64,000 nucleotides of DNA from Krasilnikovozyma curviuscula. Taxonomy: Eukaryota; Basidiomycota; Tremellomycetes; Cystofilobasidiales; Mrakiaceae. Position numbers and translations under genes: made by a program. The stretch's first letter is position 1. Every line of letters begins with the position of its first letter. Of the stretch, positions 1-16,204 are shown one piece after another. The stretch spans positions 1 through 64,000 of the forward strand of contig MVAQ01000004.1 in the NCBI GenBank assembly GCA_014825775.1, in the 5' to 3' direction. The notes under the pieces were generated by a model. It was not told where the DNA came from. It saw only the letters and a list, made by a program, of their open reading frames with translations, and searched no databases.

Positions 1-11
1 AAGGCGTAAAA

Positions 12-16
<5 letters not shown>

Positions 17-45
<29 letters not shown>
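17..45. repeat. Poly(A) homopolymer run
   Basis: An uninterrupted run of about 29 A residues, preceded by a further A-rich stretch. It is a low-complexity tract next to the window edge, and its exact length is the kind of thing assemblies get wrong. No gene touches it. Confidence 0.9.
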
Positions 46-47
<2 letters not shown>

Positions 48-583
48 CCTCCCTCAGGTAGAACAAGCAGCTCGAGCAGTAGCGCATTGTCAATCCACAT
101 GAGATGTACGGTTGTGTCGTCTGGCAATGGTACTGTCAGTTGTTACACCGGAGCAATAGCACATTCCTTGCATGGGGTGGTCTTGTTTGAGACAAATCGT
201 CTGGTCTCATCAATAAAACAACACGTAATAGTACACTTGTTTTGATATATTCATCGCTTCTCTGTTCCTTTTCGTTTTTGGATTAAGAGGATAGTTCTGT
301 AAGTCAACAGAATGTTTGGTCGGTCGGGGTTCAAGGCCGGCGGAGGTACTCCGAGACTCACAATAACAGTGTCGGAGCAACCGACAAAGTTCCCACTGGT
401 AGCATCCATCAATACAAGACTTCAATACGAAACTAATCCGAGAAAACAAAGTCCAGCATGTTTCAATCGTCTTTCCTTTCGCACACACCACGACTCTCCG
501 CGGACAGATGCTCGAATGCAAGATGGTTATCAGCTTTTGACAGCGCGTTTGCCGTTTGCCCATGATCCCAACTCAACTCCAAT
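46..583. other. Non-genic stretch, nothing recognised
   Basis: Overlapping open frames on both strands here have no recognisable domain, no convincing splice structure and no family resemblance. It is probably the 3' flank of the BTB-fold gene. Nothing else was seen. Confidence 0.5.
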
Positions 584-1374
584 TCACTTCAGCAGTCTAA
601 AACCTTGACTCAAGCTACTCCACGTGACTTTCTCCCCCATACCATGCTGCTTCGCCGTAACCAGCCCATGGAACTTCATGAACTGGAACACGACGAGCGG
701 ATGTAGCTTCTGTACCCTCTCAACCCCCAGATCAGAGAGATTCCACTCTCGCACCACCCCACCTCTCATCTCAGCAGGCGGTAGCGACTCTTTCCTCAGC
801 CTCCACGGGTCTGACTCGGTGTAGTGCAACGTGCCGTCGAGCCTCGCTAGCGCGTCCTTCGCGCTTCCTTCCTGGTCGTACAGACAGCACAGATAGAAGA
901 GGAGGAGCGTAACAACACTCTCTGATGCAGAGCGTGTTTGTTCGAGTGTGATCGGTATGAAGGCGTTCGCGATGGCGTCCCCGATCACTTTCATCTTGTA
1001 CTTCGCCGCACACTCGAGCAGGTCCTCGAGTCGACAGACTGCGACGGCTGGAGTGGACCACCAGCCGTAGTTGAGGTAGGTCTGTACTGGAGTTTCTCCC
1101 AGCGGATTGATGTAAAACGTCGGGTCGATGTACCGCAGGAAGAGCGGTAAAGTACCCACGCTCTCGGGCACCTGGATTACTGGGACGGGTGGAGTGGGAG
1201 TTTCCGAGGATGTTTTTGATTTCTTGGATGTTGGTGGTTGATCCGGAACGCGGAGAACTTCGTTAAAGACGGAGGAAGCGACTATCAGAGGAGACCGTTT
1301 CATTCCGTGCCCTGTACCGTCTCTAGATACTAAGATGACCTCTGCCCCTTCTTCTGGGAACTCAGTACTAAACA
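584..1374 (-). CDS. BTB/POZ-fold protein, basidiomycete type (5' exon not resolved)
   Basis: About 260 residues. The start resembles the beta-strand opening of a BTB domain (GAEVILVSRDG, then SPLIVASSVFNEVLRVP), as in the many basidiomycete BTB proteins of the form 'ADVTLVSSDG...'. A Leu-rich helical middle (LEDLLECAAKYKMKVIGDAI) matches the helices after the BTB core. BTB domains mediate dimerisation or Cullin-3 binding; the partner here is unknown. The frame opens straight after a CTACAG acceptor and has no ATG at that point. The first in-frame ATG (MKRSPLIV) would cut off the first BTB strands, so at least one short upstream exon is expected between 1375 and about 2100. The family call is by pattern only. 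Confidence 0.6.
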
Positions 1375-2461
1375 CTGTAGGCCGAGCTTGGTCATAAATC
1401 GCCTAAGAAGCTACGAAGCTACCTGAGATGAAAGTGCGAAGAGAGCTGGCTTTCAGATTTATCAGCAAAAGGCTGTTGTTGGAGCTGCAGCAAGTTTCAG
1501 AAAGAACCTGGAAAACAGGCTGAATAAATTCAGTTGCTGTATATAGTTATTCAGTCATACACTCACCAGCTAAGTAGCCCAGATAGGTAGAGCACAGGTA
1601 AACAAGGAATAAATAAGCTACGGAAAAGCATCAATACAAGAGGCTCAAGAGCAAAAGCAAAGTGTTCCAAAGAGAACCCACCTTTTTCAAGTCTGCTCTG
1701 CTTCCCCATTCAGTGACACAGCTGTGACAGAACTTTTGGCAGACGTTGAGCTCTTGCACCTGTAGAGCAGGGGCAGAGGAAGGATTCGGATACGAACGCA
1801 CAAGCAATTTCATGCCGGTGCCCGGAACGATTTTTGCAATGATATCTGCGGATTGAGAAGATAACGGTAATACGCTGCTATGATTAGGGATTATACTCTA
1901 TGAATGTTGGGATGAAGAGGTTGGAAGGTGAAGATGAAATTACTAGTTGTGCTGCGATCGCAAAACAACCATTGCTGCTCTAGTGGTCTCTTAGACACCG
2001 CTGAACAGCCACTGAAACAGCCCAGAACTACGAGCTAATTGTTTCAATGAATCTAATCTGGTATCAGTGGGCAGCGAAACGAACAGCAAGCACCCACCTG
2101 CTGCAGGCACAAGTTATATGGCGGGAATTTCTTTTTAGGTTTGTTTCCCATTGTCCTCAGCCTGTTGACTATTCTCATTAACTCAATAGGATAACCCTTA
2201 GCGACAAGAGGACTATGCGATGGAGAGTCTTTATGCGATTGGGTGGTGGGGTTGACGTAGAAACCTTTACGACTGACCGACGAACGACCATCGGCAACTC
2301 ACTTTAGCTCCTTAATCAGTAATTTCTTCACCTTGTTGCCTTTCTCGAGATGAAACTCTTCTCAAAAACGAGCATGATTACATACAGATCTTCAATACAT
2401 AAAATATCAACAGGTTCGAACTCGAAAATGATACAAAAATGAATCATGAAAACTCGTTATA
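1375..2461. other. Intergenic; probably holds 5' exon/promoter of the BTB-fold gene
   Basis: About 1.1 kb between the BTB-fold coding segment and the stop of the next gene, both on the minus strand. A 49-nt GT-AG intron (gtagct...ctacag) can be drawn just upstream of the BTB exon, but no convincing start codon was found. No RNA gene or repeat was seen. Confidence 0.4.
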
Positions 2462-5023
2462 TTACTTCTCCCTCATCCCGATAGTGATCATCCCAGCTGT
2501 CTCTATTATAATCCTCGCGCTTCCAAATCCATCGTCCTTCTGTACAGGGTCCCAGTAGATATGGCCACTCAGCATCGTGTCTCTGTTGTAGGCTAAGCGA
2601 CCCAGATGTCGGTCGTCCCAAGTCTGCGTGAGGGTCCTTCCCAAACCAAGGGGGTCAGAGACCCTAAAGAGTAGAGAACGTGATCGTGACGAGATACAAT
2701 TAGCAAGAGCGTAGACTAAAGTCAATCAAACAATGCGTCACTCACAGGTTCGCCTCAATGTTGTCCCTGACGGACCCAAACTCAGCAGCGAGTAGCACCT
2801 TCCCCTGGAAGCCGGTTCCAAACAGCACTTCGACACTACCAGCCTCGGAGATAGAGTCGAATAATAACGGCACCTCAGGATTGTGATGTCCGAATCGCAC
2901 TGTCGAGTCGCCCAGCGTGTTGTTGGTTATGAAAACGACGGCGGGGGTTGTACCTCTCAAGATTCCGACTCGCGACAGTTGAAAAGGTTGATCGATGGGC
3001 GGTCTTTCGAATAACTTGGAGCCAGGTAGAAGCTTGAGAATCGTTGCTTTTTCTTTGTCTGTGATAGGGGGATAGTCATGTAGTAGTTGAGAATGAGAGG
3101 ATGCGAGGGGGAAATAGTTAGTCGATGGCAGTGTCGTCGAGGATGGCTCAGGTACGACAGATGCAGCCGTCCAAGGCGATTCCCAAGGTAGTTTCGGTCG
3201 CGGTGTTGGTGGTAGTTTCAACCTCTGATTCCGCCGCAACCAATCAAAGAACTCCTTCCTCCTCAGGTAATTCCTCAGAACTTCACCCAGCGTTGGCTTT
3301 TTAGAATTCATTTCGCTTAATGAGGCATTGATGTTGGCGGTGAGAGCGACTCGACCAGTGATAGATGATGTGGTAACTTTAGCACCAGGTACAAGCTCCA
3401 AGTGTCCTCGGGTGATTCCAAACGCTGAGTCAAATTGAACGAGCATAGAAGTGAAAGATGGACCGACGTCGATATTACCCGATTTGGTGATAATTCCGAA
3501 TAGTTGACTCCGAACGGTTGAGGTGATCTTTAGTTCGGTAGAAGTTGGAGATGTGAGAATTAAGAACCGACAGGCCAAAGAGACAATGTTGATGTTTGAA
3601 CCCGTTGTTGTCACAGATATCTAGCAGAGAAACACTTTCTGAGTCATAAAATTAGACGAGGGAGAAAGCAGATAGACACTGACTTGAGTTTCTCCTAAGA
3701 TTCCTAAGGGAGCCCTTTCGGTGTCATTGTCATCAGCATCAGGAGCCTGCAGACCGAGATGATAGAGATCACCAATATCCAAATCTCCGGGTAGTCCTTC
3801 AATCATAAAGGAAATCAGTCCTCGCTTGGCGTTTGGTGGAAAAGACACAAGAATATCGAGCGCGGGTCGCTTTGTGCCGTGCTGAATGACAAAAATACAG
3901 ATGAGTATCGGTACCTGATAAAATAAAATGAAAAGAAAAGGGGCGTTCTTACATAGATGCCCACTCCAACGTAATCTCTCCTTTCCTCTGCCATGGTCAT
4001 GGCGCATATCTGCACGTCGTCGACTTCAGCTCTCGTTTGGACCTCGACCATTATATGATCTCCAGAGACATCAGGCCCCTCCCACGTTCTCATTCTCACA
4101 ACCGACTTGCCCAATTGAGCAGAGTTGGCGAAGCGGATGAACTGGTATGGGCGTGAGACGGGCAGGTAGAATGTGCTTGGCCCCCGAGGACGGTCTGGAT
4201 GAGTCGGTGGGAATGCGTTACAGAAAACGGGTATGCCTTCTATTGCAGGTGGAAGTTCCTGCGGAGCGATCAGAGAGAGAATGTTAGCAGCAGTACACCA
4301 TTTGATACGAACACTCGCTTAGCTAATAGAAACGGCATATCCTCACATATTGAGAGTTCCAGCTTCGACCAAATCCCCCGTCGCCAAGTTGATCTGCTGA
4401 TTCTGGTAGTCGAGGTTCTGAGACAGTAGGTAGTTCGGGAATAGGATCAGGGAGGGGATAACTCGGTGCTGGTGGGGGCGAAGAGGCACCAGTCAGGAAT
4501 ACTATTTCGGCTTAACAGCACCCCACGTCCTCTTTATCTCATTTTTGAGATGAGACTCGACGTGAGGCTGAAGGAATTCACTCACTAGAAGAGTCGTCTG
4601 TGGAGCCTTTCTTGTTCTTCGAGCCGGTCACCTCGTACAGTAGATCCAAGAGGGCGGAGAACGTCACCCATACTAAGAAAGCGTACCATGCAGTCTTTAG
4701 GAACTGTACAAGTAAAAGGGAAGATCGGTTTACCAAAATCAGCTTTCCTATCCCGAGATAAATGCGGCACGGCGAGGAAATCGACTAACCCGCTTCCTCG
4801 TTCTCCTTACGATATACTTCAAATGATTAGGACTCCTCTCCTCCGACCTAGGGAAGTACGCAGGAGGAGCTAACAGTAGATCTTCCTCCTCCAGCGAGTC
4901 CTGCTCTCCTTGTAGGCGTCTCGAGGGCCCTGCTGCAGCTGCAGAGAGTAGCGGCTGAGTCTCTGAAAGTGACTGTGTGCCCTCTGTTGGGATAGACGGT
5001 TTGTTATCCTCAGGTAAAATCAT
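2462..5023 (-). CDS. Predicted single-pass (type II) membrane protein, DUF7330-like, function unknown
   Basis: Multi-exon. Exon 1 encodes an acidic cytosolic N-terminus with a dileucine-like ETQPLL and PPAYFPRS. It appears to end at a gttagt donor and join, after a TACAG acceptor, to one hydrophobic segment (AWYAFLVWVTFSALLDLLY) around residue 85. A long predicted luminal/extracellular part follows: STFYLPVSRPYQFIRFAN, then beta-rich stretches such as TTTGSNINIVSLACRFLIL and ITGRVALTANINASLSE. The last exon ends GMREK. This layout recalls basidiomycete proteins with DUF7330-type beta-rich ectodomains, but the family was not confirmed. Start: the ATG at 5021-5023 is the first ATG of the exon. 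The small exons between 3600 and 4600 are the least certain part. Confidence 0.6.
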
Positions 5024-5239
5024 TTCCAAAGACTGAGGTGGAAGTCTGCGCTTTGTTTACATGGGATCTGGGTGCTGGTTGGAAGAAGGATTCAAGACGC
5101 CATGCGACGACGAGGACCGACGGCGTGCGACCGACAGGATGATCACTGACACACTTCGTCAAATGTATCATAGTAAAGGATTATTAGGGATCTCTATTAC
5201 ACTATGAATTTCTTTTTCTCAACAACTGCTAGGAAATCC

Positions 5240-6073
5240 CTAAGAAAAACCCAAAATCGCTGCCGTAGCAACTAGAAGCCATGAGTAGCTGATGACCTTG
5301 GTCATTGACGCTGAACTGGAACTGGTAATAGCTGAAGCCGTAAAAGTTGAGACAGCGGGTGTTGAAGAAGCAGTGGTAGCGACAGAAGTTGAAGTTTGGG
5401 ATGTTGTTGTTGCTGAGACGGAAGAAGCGGAGGTACTGGAGGCAACACCTGAGGCGGCTTGAGCGAATTGAATGCTAGCGACACTGAAATATCATAGGGG
5501 CAAGTTAGAACGGTGCAGGGTTCGTCTCTCTGGAAAAGACCCACGAAGCAGCGCTGTATCCAGCGGAAGTAGCGGCTGGATTTGGATAACCAACCGAAGC
5601 GGTTACGGCGCTACAGTTAACGAGGTATCAGCTTCCGTACTGCACAACAGGGCAAGTTTTAACATCACTCACCTATAAGCAGACACAGCTGCGGCATTGG
5701 CAACGGCGGCCTGGCTTCCCGCAAAGTCAGTCGCACTTCTGCGATGAGAACAAACAACCGCCGAGGACGTATCTTGATCAGTTCCTTCGACCCATTTAGA
5801 AGCCTGCCACTACTCACATCCCATCAGTGACAATTCCGACAAGTGATATGATCTCTGAGACAACTGCGTCAATCACATTAGTCACATACACATCAGAATG
5901 GGAGCTAAATGTGACCAAAAGGAATAAACAAAACACATACATTCTCTCTTCTCAGGAATTCTCTTCAAGTTGAAGTTGAAATCCTTGTTCACTCCCATAG
6001 GAGTTGGTCTAGCTGTTCCAGGAGCCAAGATGGCCATGAATGGCAGCAAGAAGAAGAAGATCTGGAGCATCAT
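5240..6073 (-). CDS. Small secreted Ser/Thr-rich protein with predicted GPI anchor
   Basis: The first exon (MMLQIFFFLLPFMAILAPGT) is a clean signal peptide. Several very short exons follow (AVVSEIISLVGIVTDG; AVTASVGYPNPAATSAG). The last exon is dominated by Ser, Thr and Ala (SVSATTTSQTSTSVATTASS) and ends with a hydrophobic tail, SWLLVATAAILGFS, before the stop at 5240. Signal peptide plus Ser/Thr-rich stalk plus C-terminal hydrophobic tail is the usual layout of GPI-anchored wall or membrane proteins. I see no catalytic domain and few cysteines. The exon joins are by eye. It could instead be a short type I membrane protein. Confidence 0.6.
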
Positions 6074-7332
6074 CTTCGTTGCGTTGTTTGGTTCGTTACA
6101 GAGTTGCTAGAGGAAAGGTCGTTGGCGAGTCGTTGTTGAGGAGGACTTGATTTTCTTGTCTCTCGTATGACTTGGTAGTGTCTCTTTGTCGTGGTGGTGA
6201 GAAATAGGGGATGAAGCCACTGTTCACGGAGTGCTTGATCGAAGGGCGGGGGCAGGCAGCCTTTGCGCTCGGGGGTTGCAGGGGTCAGGGAACCTACCAA
6301 TCGATTTCTCCTGTTGTTGGAGAGTTTGTTTTCTGATTGACAACCTGTGAACCTTGATAGGGCTTCCCGCCGGCCGTTGATCGGAAACGCCAGGAGCATA
6401 TTGCGAGCATTTCAACCGAACACGCAGCACGCCGCACTCAGTTATCGAAGAATTTACTTGTTCTCATTGGATCGACAAACTTCCATTCACCTTGCTTTCA
6501 AATGGTCCCCATTCACTGACACGGTGAAAAACCTGTGGCATCTCTATCCGACCGACCGGTGCGATCGAGAACCTCGTGCGAAATTCCTGTCGCCATCTAG
6601 ACGATCAAAAAGGTCCCTTGCCCTCTTGCCCTTATAGAAGAGCAGAGCAGCATATACCCAGAGAGAAGAGTATAGCTAGTTTCCCAAGGTGAGCCAGATC
6701 TACCCCAGCTGCAGTTCACTTCAGCTTGCCCTGCTGTGCATTTTGGGAACTAATTCATGCCCTCGAACCGCGTGCTTGGCCCTTGGTTTGCTGCTCATAG
6801 AAAAGGAGCAAGCAGCCAACCCTCAAAGAGGTTGAAGGAAATACCCATTCAGTAGCCTTTCTTAGCAGAGAGAAAGAGAGCCAGTGGTAGGAGCTCCTTG
6901 AAACCTGTGACTGCAGATCGCATTTGCTGCAGACGGCACCATATATTCTTCTACCGACACACAAAAACGAGTCGGGAACTCAAGAGGGTACAGTACTAGG
7001 ATCAATTCGGTGAGTAACAGACGGACGTCATTCTCAGCCTCCAAAACGTGAGCTCGTGTGACTGACTGGCCCTCTCGCTACCTACTCGCTGGTGTGCTCT
7101 ATTTTCGACTGAGGAATTCAGTCCTATTTCCTGACACCGCCCAAATCTACCTCAACCCGTCACCTCCAGCTCTATATTCAAGTGAAATTCAGCACTCCTC
7201 TAGTGCCTTCTCATCCAGCTGAAGCTTCAGAAGCATCTCGCTCATAGTTACCGTCCGTCCTTGTGGCTCTTGCTTGCTCGCTACCCCGCTTCGAGGCCGT
7301 GCAAAGGGCTTTCTCACAAAAGAAACTGAAAA
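6074..7332. other. Divergent promoter region
   Basis: A 1.26 kb gap between two genes transcribed outwards. It contains CT-rich stretches typical of basidiomycete promoters and 5' leaders. No credible coding exon, RNA gene or repeat was seen. Confidence 0.5.
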
Positions 7333-9056
7333 ATGAAGGCCGACGTACCTCTCTCCTCGCTCATAACGACCAACGTCACTAGTGGTTCAGGCACGTCAAC
7401 AGCCAATGGCCAACGTTCTCGAGATTGCTCACCACTCCGCGCGCAGAGTAGATCCAATTCGCTCTTCAACTTGGCGGTGGATACCAGCTTGTATGGTCCA
7501 GCATCAGCCTCAGACCTCTCACCAACGTACAGCCCTCAGCATTATCGACACCCTTTCCTACACACGAGCTCGACCATGTCCTTGCCCTCGACATCATCAG
7601 CCGCCACAGCTTCTCAAGGCGGTGAAACTGCGCTCACTGTACCCAACTCGTCGCTCGGTAGACCAAAGAGTTTCTCAGTCGGAAGTGAATCTAAGTTCGC
7701 TGTTCACAAAGATTGGACTTCGAAGGGAACCTGGAGCTGGCAGGAGCATGTCATTCCGTACATTCCTTTAATAGGCTGGGTCGTCACGACCGCTGGTTTC
7801 TTGTTGGTTATTGGAATATGGAGGAGTGAGCTGTTTGAAGCGCTGGATAAGCTTTCTGTCTACCTGAGGACACTAGGTTTCCTTGGGTATCTCATTCTGG
7901 GGACCATCATTTTCATGTGCGCTGCTTTTCAAATCATTTAACAGCAAACTACCCAGGTATAACGAGTCCTGACATGATGCTTGCCTTTTTTTTTTAATAT
8001 AAAAAATATATGTCAAAACAGAACGACATTTCGTGAGTGTCTCCTCCTTGTCGGTCTTCCCATGACCACCGTCGCTCACTCCTTTCTGCACATCTGCAGC
8101 GCCGCTTCCGCTCTACTCAACGCTCATCATCCTGTCGGGATACGCATTCGGAGCTTGGCCGGGATTCTTTGTGAGCTACATTGCTGCAATCAGTGTACGT
8201 TCTTATTCGTTTGACTCTACTAAGCAGCTACGTGATCGCTGAGTATCTCCTTCACCTTTCAGGGTGCGCTGGCCGTCTTTTTGCTCTCCCGCACGATGCT
8301 GAGACCATCGATGCACAAAATGCTCTCGAAATCTCCCGGATTGAAGCGTATCATTCGAGCCATTGAGAAGAAACCATCTCTCCTCTTCCTCATCAGGTAA
8401 TTTCACTTCGAGACTGCCTGCCCCCTTTTCTTGTATTGGGGCTGACTCTTCATCTTCTCTATTGGCTCAGACTCGCACCTTATCCCTACAACGTCATGGT
8501 ACGTTCTCATCGGCCATTTTGTGTAGATCTCGATTCTCATCTGCCCTTTTGTGCTTGCAGAACACCATCATGGCCGCGTCCAACACGCTCACTCTCCGAA
8601 CATACATGACATGCACCGCTACGTCCCTTTTCAAGCTCATCATCCACACCACTATTGGATCAACAGTCCGCGATTGGGGAGACTCAGCGAAGCATGGCCC
8701 GGGCACGCCTGAGGTGGAGACACCGTCTCAAGTAGATGAGAGGCAGAAGGGAGAGTTTTTGAAAAAGTGTTGGAGTATGATTGGTATCACGTCAGTCTCT
8801 TGACATTCCATTCCATTCTCTGAACCGTGATCGAAGGCTCACTTTGGTCGTCATTCATTGCAGTCTCTGCGTTGGACTCTTCTTATATCTCACCATCGTA
8901 GCCCGCCATGCCGTCGACGCGCTGGATGATGAGACTCCATCGGCGACTTCACTAAACAACGCTGAAGAAGGAATGTCGTTCCTCGGAAACGTCGATGGTG
9001 GTGACGAAAACGAAGAACAAGAGCTCAAGGAGTCCAGAGCCTCTGACTCTTCTTGA
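7333..9056 (+). CDS. TVP38: TVP38/TMEM64 family Golgi membrane protein (VTT/SNARE-associated domain)
   Basis: The N-terminus is a Ser-rich cytosolic region of about 135 residues. Transmembrane segments follow (IPLIGWVVTTAGFLLVIGIW; GYLILGTIIFITTFPPLPLY), then the VTT core: STLIILSGYAFGAWPGF, ALAVFLLSRTML, FLIRLAPYPYNVMN and HTTIGSTVRDW. The C-tail is acidic. Relatives are late-Golgi or ER membrane proteins linked to vesicle transport and lipid scrambling. Exons read: 7333-7916, 8022-8032 (11 nt), 8100-8194, 8263-8396, 8471-8498 (28 nt), 8561-8790 and 8864-9056. The 11-nt exon is needed to spell FITTFPPLPLY, the conserved family motif. All joins have GT-AG ends; the first donor is gtgcgc. Confidence 0.85.
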
Positions 9057-9439
9057 TTAGTTGGCGACGTTTCTCTCGCTCATTTAAAAAAAAAAAACAC
9101 TTCATGTTTGTAAAGCTCAAGCAATGTCTTCGACGAATTCAGTAGCAGTGTTCTTCGTCTTAGACCTCGGGACTTTACAGAGTTATCCTCCCGGTCTTAT
9201 CAAATGCCATCTATTATCCGAAACCTTTGTACCAGATCATTAGTTGTAGATATGTGGCTTTAAAGCTTTCTATAGAAGAGCTTCTTCATGTGATGAGGAC
9301 CCGACATGAGCATTTGTGATAGGCCAAGTAGAATGAACAGACTCGGATTAGTAAAACGATGCATGTATAACAAATGGCTTATTACATGAGTACAGAGTAT
9401 GTATGGAGTACATATGGACATGCCTGTTTTCAGTTGACT
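9057..9439. other. Convergent 3' region
   Basis: Between the stops of TVP38 (+) and HDE (-). AT-rich with an A run (9086-9097), consistent with 3' UTRs and polyadenylation. No gene seen. Confidence 0.6.
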
Positions 9440-13426
<3,987 letters not shown>

Positions 13427-13671
13427 GATTGAGTGATTGATTGTGGCAGGAGGTGGTTCACATGCGAGTTCGCTTTTCAATAGCCGGGGTGATTTTGCGG
13501 ATTAAAGTCGCATTTTTCTCTTTCTCAAAAACTACTTCTGAGAAGCTGACATACTATATCACGAGATAAAATACCACCACTGACGTATACAACACCCATT
13601 CTAAGAAGAACATCAACTCAATCCTCCCCGGCCTGAACCATCATTAGAATCAAAATAAACACTTTGTCCGC

Positions 13672-15904
13672 CTACAAGAAATGTCTGAAGTTAATATCCT
13701 TGGCTCCTCTTTGTAAGATATAAGTTGGGGTGTCTTTAGAGTTCTTTTTGAGACCTTGAATCCTGTCTCGTTTAGCGTTGTCATACATCATCCATGCTCG
13801 ATAGCTGAGCACGATCACAACACAAGCGCCTTCAAAAGCGCCTGTCAATGCCAGAGCAGGAATGTAGTTGGGCGCGTCTTTAGCTCTAAAGATGTTAGCC
13901 TGAACCGCAATGATTAGTTAGTTTAATCACGGTTGAGAGCTGCGAGAAAGGAGCTCACAGAAACGAGTCCCGGTGCGTTCGCAAATAAATTTAGGATCGA
14001 GAGACGGAAAGCCCTTCCTGATTCGGTCATTTCATTCCCCGAATGCCATGAATGAAAGATGACAGTTGGCGTGTATGCGCCCATTGCAATTAGGAAGCAA
14101 GCAAAATAAGAGACTTGGGGGTGAGTAACTGTGTCGATGGCGGCGAGAATGACACAGCCGGTGAAAGTCAGACAAAGTGCACTAGTGAGATGAATGGTTC
14201 TCTCCCTGAAGAAGTCAGAAGAGGTAGCAGTGATAACTACATATATCTTGTAATTAGTGAAGCGCAAACGAAAGAACAGCAAGGTCGAAATCAGACTCAC
14301 GCAATACGACCGCTCCGACGATATTTGGTGCGACTGTGTACAGGTTCGTCTTGACCACAGAATAACCCAATCTTGCGACAATAGTTCTAAATACCATGGA
14401 AACAGTCAGCGACAGAATGACACGCACAGATGCAAGTCCAGACAGATTGCGTTCCACTTCCAGACCGAAAAAAAAACACCTTCGACTCCTTAACAGCCCA
14501 GCTGAGGTGAAAAGACTTCTTACGGTAGAAAGTTACTAGCCGTCGCAGATCCAGTGCCGTAGCAAAAGGCGATGAGGCATAATGGATAGAATTTTGGATC
14601 CTTGAGACTAGCAAAGAAATCTGCGTGAGAGTAGGGCTTGTCGATGACATCCGAAGAGTCCTGAAGGATTCTCCTTCGAGCCACTTCTTTTTCCTCCGGT
14701 GTCAAGAACTTGGCCTCTGCAACGGACTTGGGTAGGACGAAATAAGCGGCGATAGCAATGAGGATAGTGACACCTCCTTCCAGAGTAAACAGGACCTAGA
14801 GAGTGATCCATTAGTCTCATCAAGCCGAATGAAAGGGATGATTCTGTGGTATTGTGAGATGTGATAACGTGAAACGCTTACCTGCCAGCCTTTGAACTTC
14901 GCGTTGGGAGCAATGTGAAACACGCCGTAACTGAAGCGACATAACGTCAGTACTAGCGCCAAATAAAGGATCAAGAATGAAGTCTAACCTAATCAATCCA
15001 CTGAATGCTCCTGAGAGTGCGTTTCCAGTATAATACAGCGCTATTCTCTTTGCGATCTCACCGCGTCGATAGAACGTTGTGAGATAGAAGACTTTCAGCT
15101 GGCAGCATCAGCTTTGGGATTGCCCTTAGTTAAACAAATAACAGCGAACCTACTCAAGCTTGGTGGGAACGCAGCTTCGAAAACACCCAGCAGCAATCTT
15201 ACAACTAACACACCAGCATAGCTCGTACAAGCGGCGTTCAGCAAAGCCTTTCGTCACAAAGAAACGGATGAGACTCTTTCCTCCAAATACGACCTGTGGG
15301 AATAATAACTAACCATTGAACCCCATGCAAACATCATTGTTGGGATGGTGTACTTTGCTCCAATGCGCTTGGTAAGCATCCCTCCCGGAACACAAAATAA
15401 ACAGAATGGAGCATAGAAGGTTGAGAGAACGATTGAGTAACCTAAAGAGAACAGAGGGGTATAAGCAATCTTGTTTTGCTTCAGGCATCTGGCATCTGGT
15501 TAGTAAAGGACACTTTGACTTGCCGTTGGTGGGAAAGTTCAAGTCTGTTGTCATCCCGTCTGTTTTGGCCTAGGTGGAGAACCACATCAGCAGGAAGCCA
15601 TGGAGGGGATGTGACAGGCATATAGGAACTAACATTTCCAAGATTATTTCTGTCCAGAGAGGAGAAGAGATACAAGAGGAAAGCAATGGGAAGCAGCCAT
15701 CTATGACAACCATCACGGCGTGAGTATGATGATCTGTTATCGTTATCGAGAAGGACGAGCTCACCCGTCAAATTTTCGTAAGACCGCCCGATTTATGATT
15801 GGATCAATAGAAAGATCCTCTTCTTCGAGGATATCTCCTTTCTGTTCGTAGATGGCGTCCGCTGGAGAGTCGTCTAGCTTCTTTTGGTCGAGTGGAGCAA
15901 ACAT
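13672..15904 (-). CDS. MFS transporter, allantoate permease (anion:cation symporter) family
   Basis: A plasma-membrane permease of the Dal5/Tna1/Fen2/Vht1 group, which import allantoate, nicotinate, pantothenate, biotin and similar anions. Visible motifs: cytosolic INRAVLRKFDGWLLPIAF, then the family signature LDRNNLGNAKTDGM (split by an intron), CVPGGMLTKRIGAKYTIP in the loop after TM2/3, and VLVVRLLLGVFEAAFPPS. The C-terminal cytosolic tail is RAWMMYDNAKRDRIQG. About 500 residues over roughly ten exons. Two in-frame ATGs are possible, at 15952 and 15904. The TATA-like site at 15968-15974 lies only about 17 bp before the first, so the second (MFAPLDQKKLDD) is preferred. It is transcribed divergently from the racemase gene. 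The exact substrate cannot be read from sequence. Confidence 0.88.
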
Positions 15905-15967
15905 CTTGCTGAACTCAGGCAGAAAGGGAATGAGCGGAAGATGGATGACCACAGTGCGCCATGCCTT

Positions 15968-15974
15968 AATATAT
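15968..15974 (-). promoter_or_regulatory. TATA-like element of the MFS permease
   Basis: ATATATT on the minus strand, about 65 bp upstream of the preferred ATG at 15904. Its position argues against the upstream ATG at 15952. Confidence 0.4.
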
Positions 15975-16198
15975 AGTTAGAGAGGAGATCTCCCTTTTAA
16001 ATTGGAAGTCTCGTGATATGACGAGCAATGGCGACAGCCGACCAGCGCTACACGACCAAGTGAAGCAACGAAATGTAAACAGAGAGCAAATACGTCCTCA
16101 AACGGTAGAGCTGACTGGACAAGAAACAAACTGAACAACATGTTAACATGTTTCGGTTCAAAATCTGTGCTTTTTTCGTTTTTCCTTGTTGTTGTCTG

Positions 16199-16204
16199 CT
16201 TATC
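16199..16204 (-). promoter_or_regulatory. GATA-factor site (GATAAG)
   Basis: A perfect HGATAR core lying between the two divergent genes. Fungal GATA factors (Gat1/AreA type) bind this core at nitrogen-catabolite-regulated promoters. A six-base site can also occur by chance. Confidence 0.3.

Noticed and set aside
2410..2425. tRNA T-arm-like GGTTCGAACTC
   Set aside because: No flanking cloverleaf can be drawn; probably a chance match.
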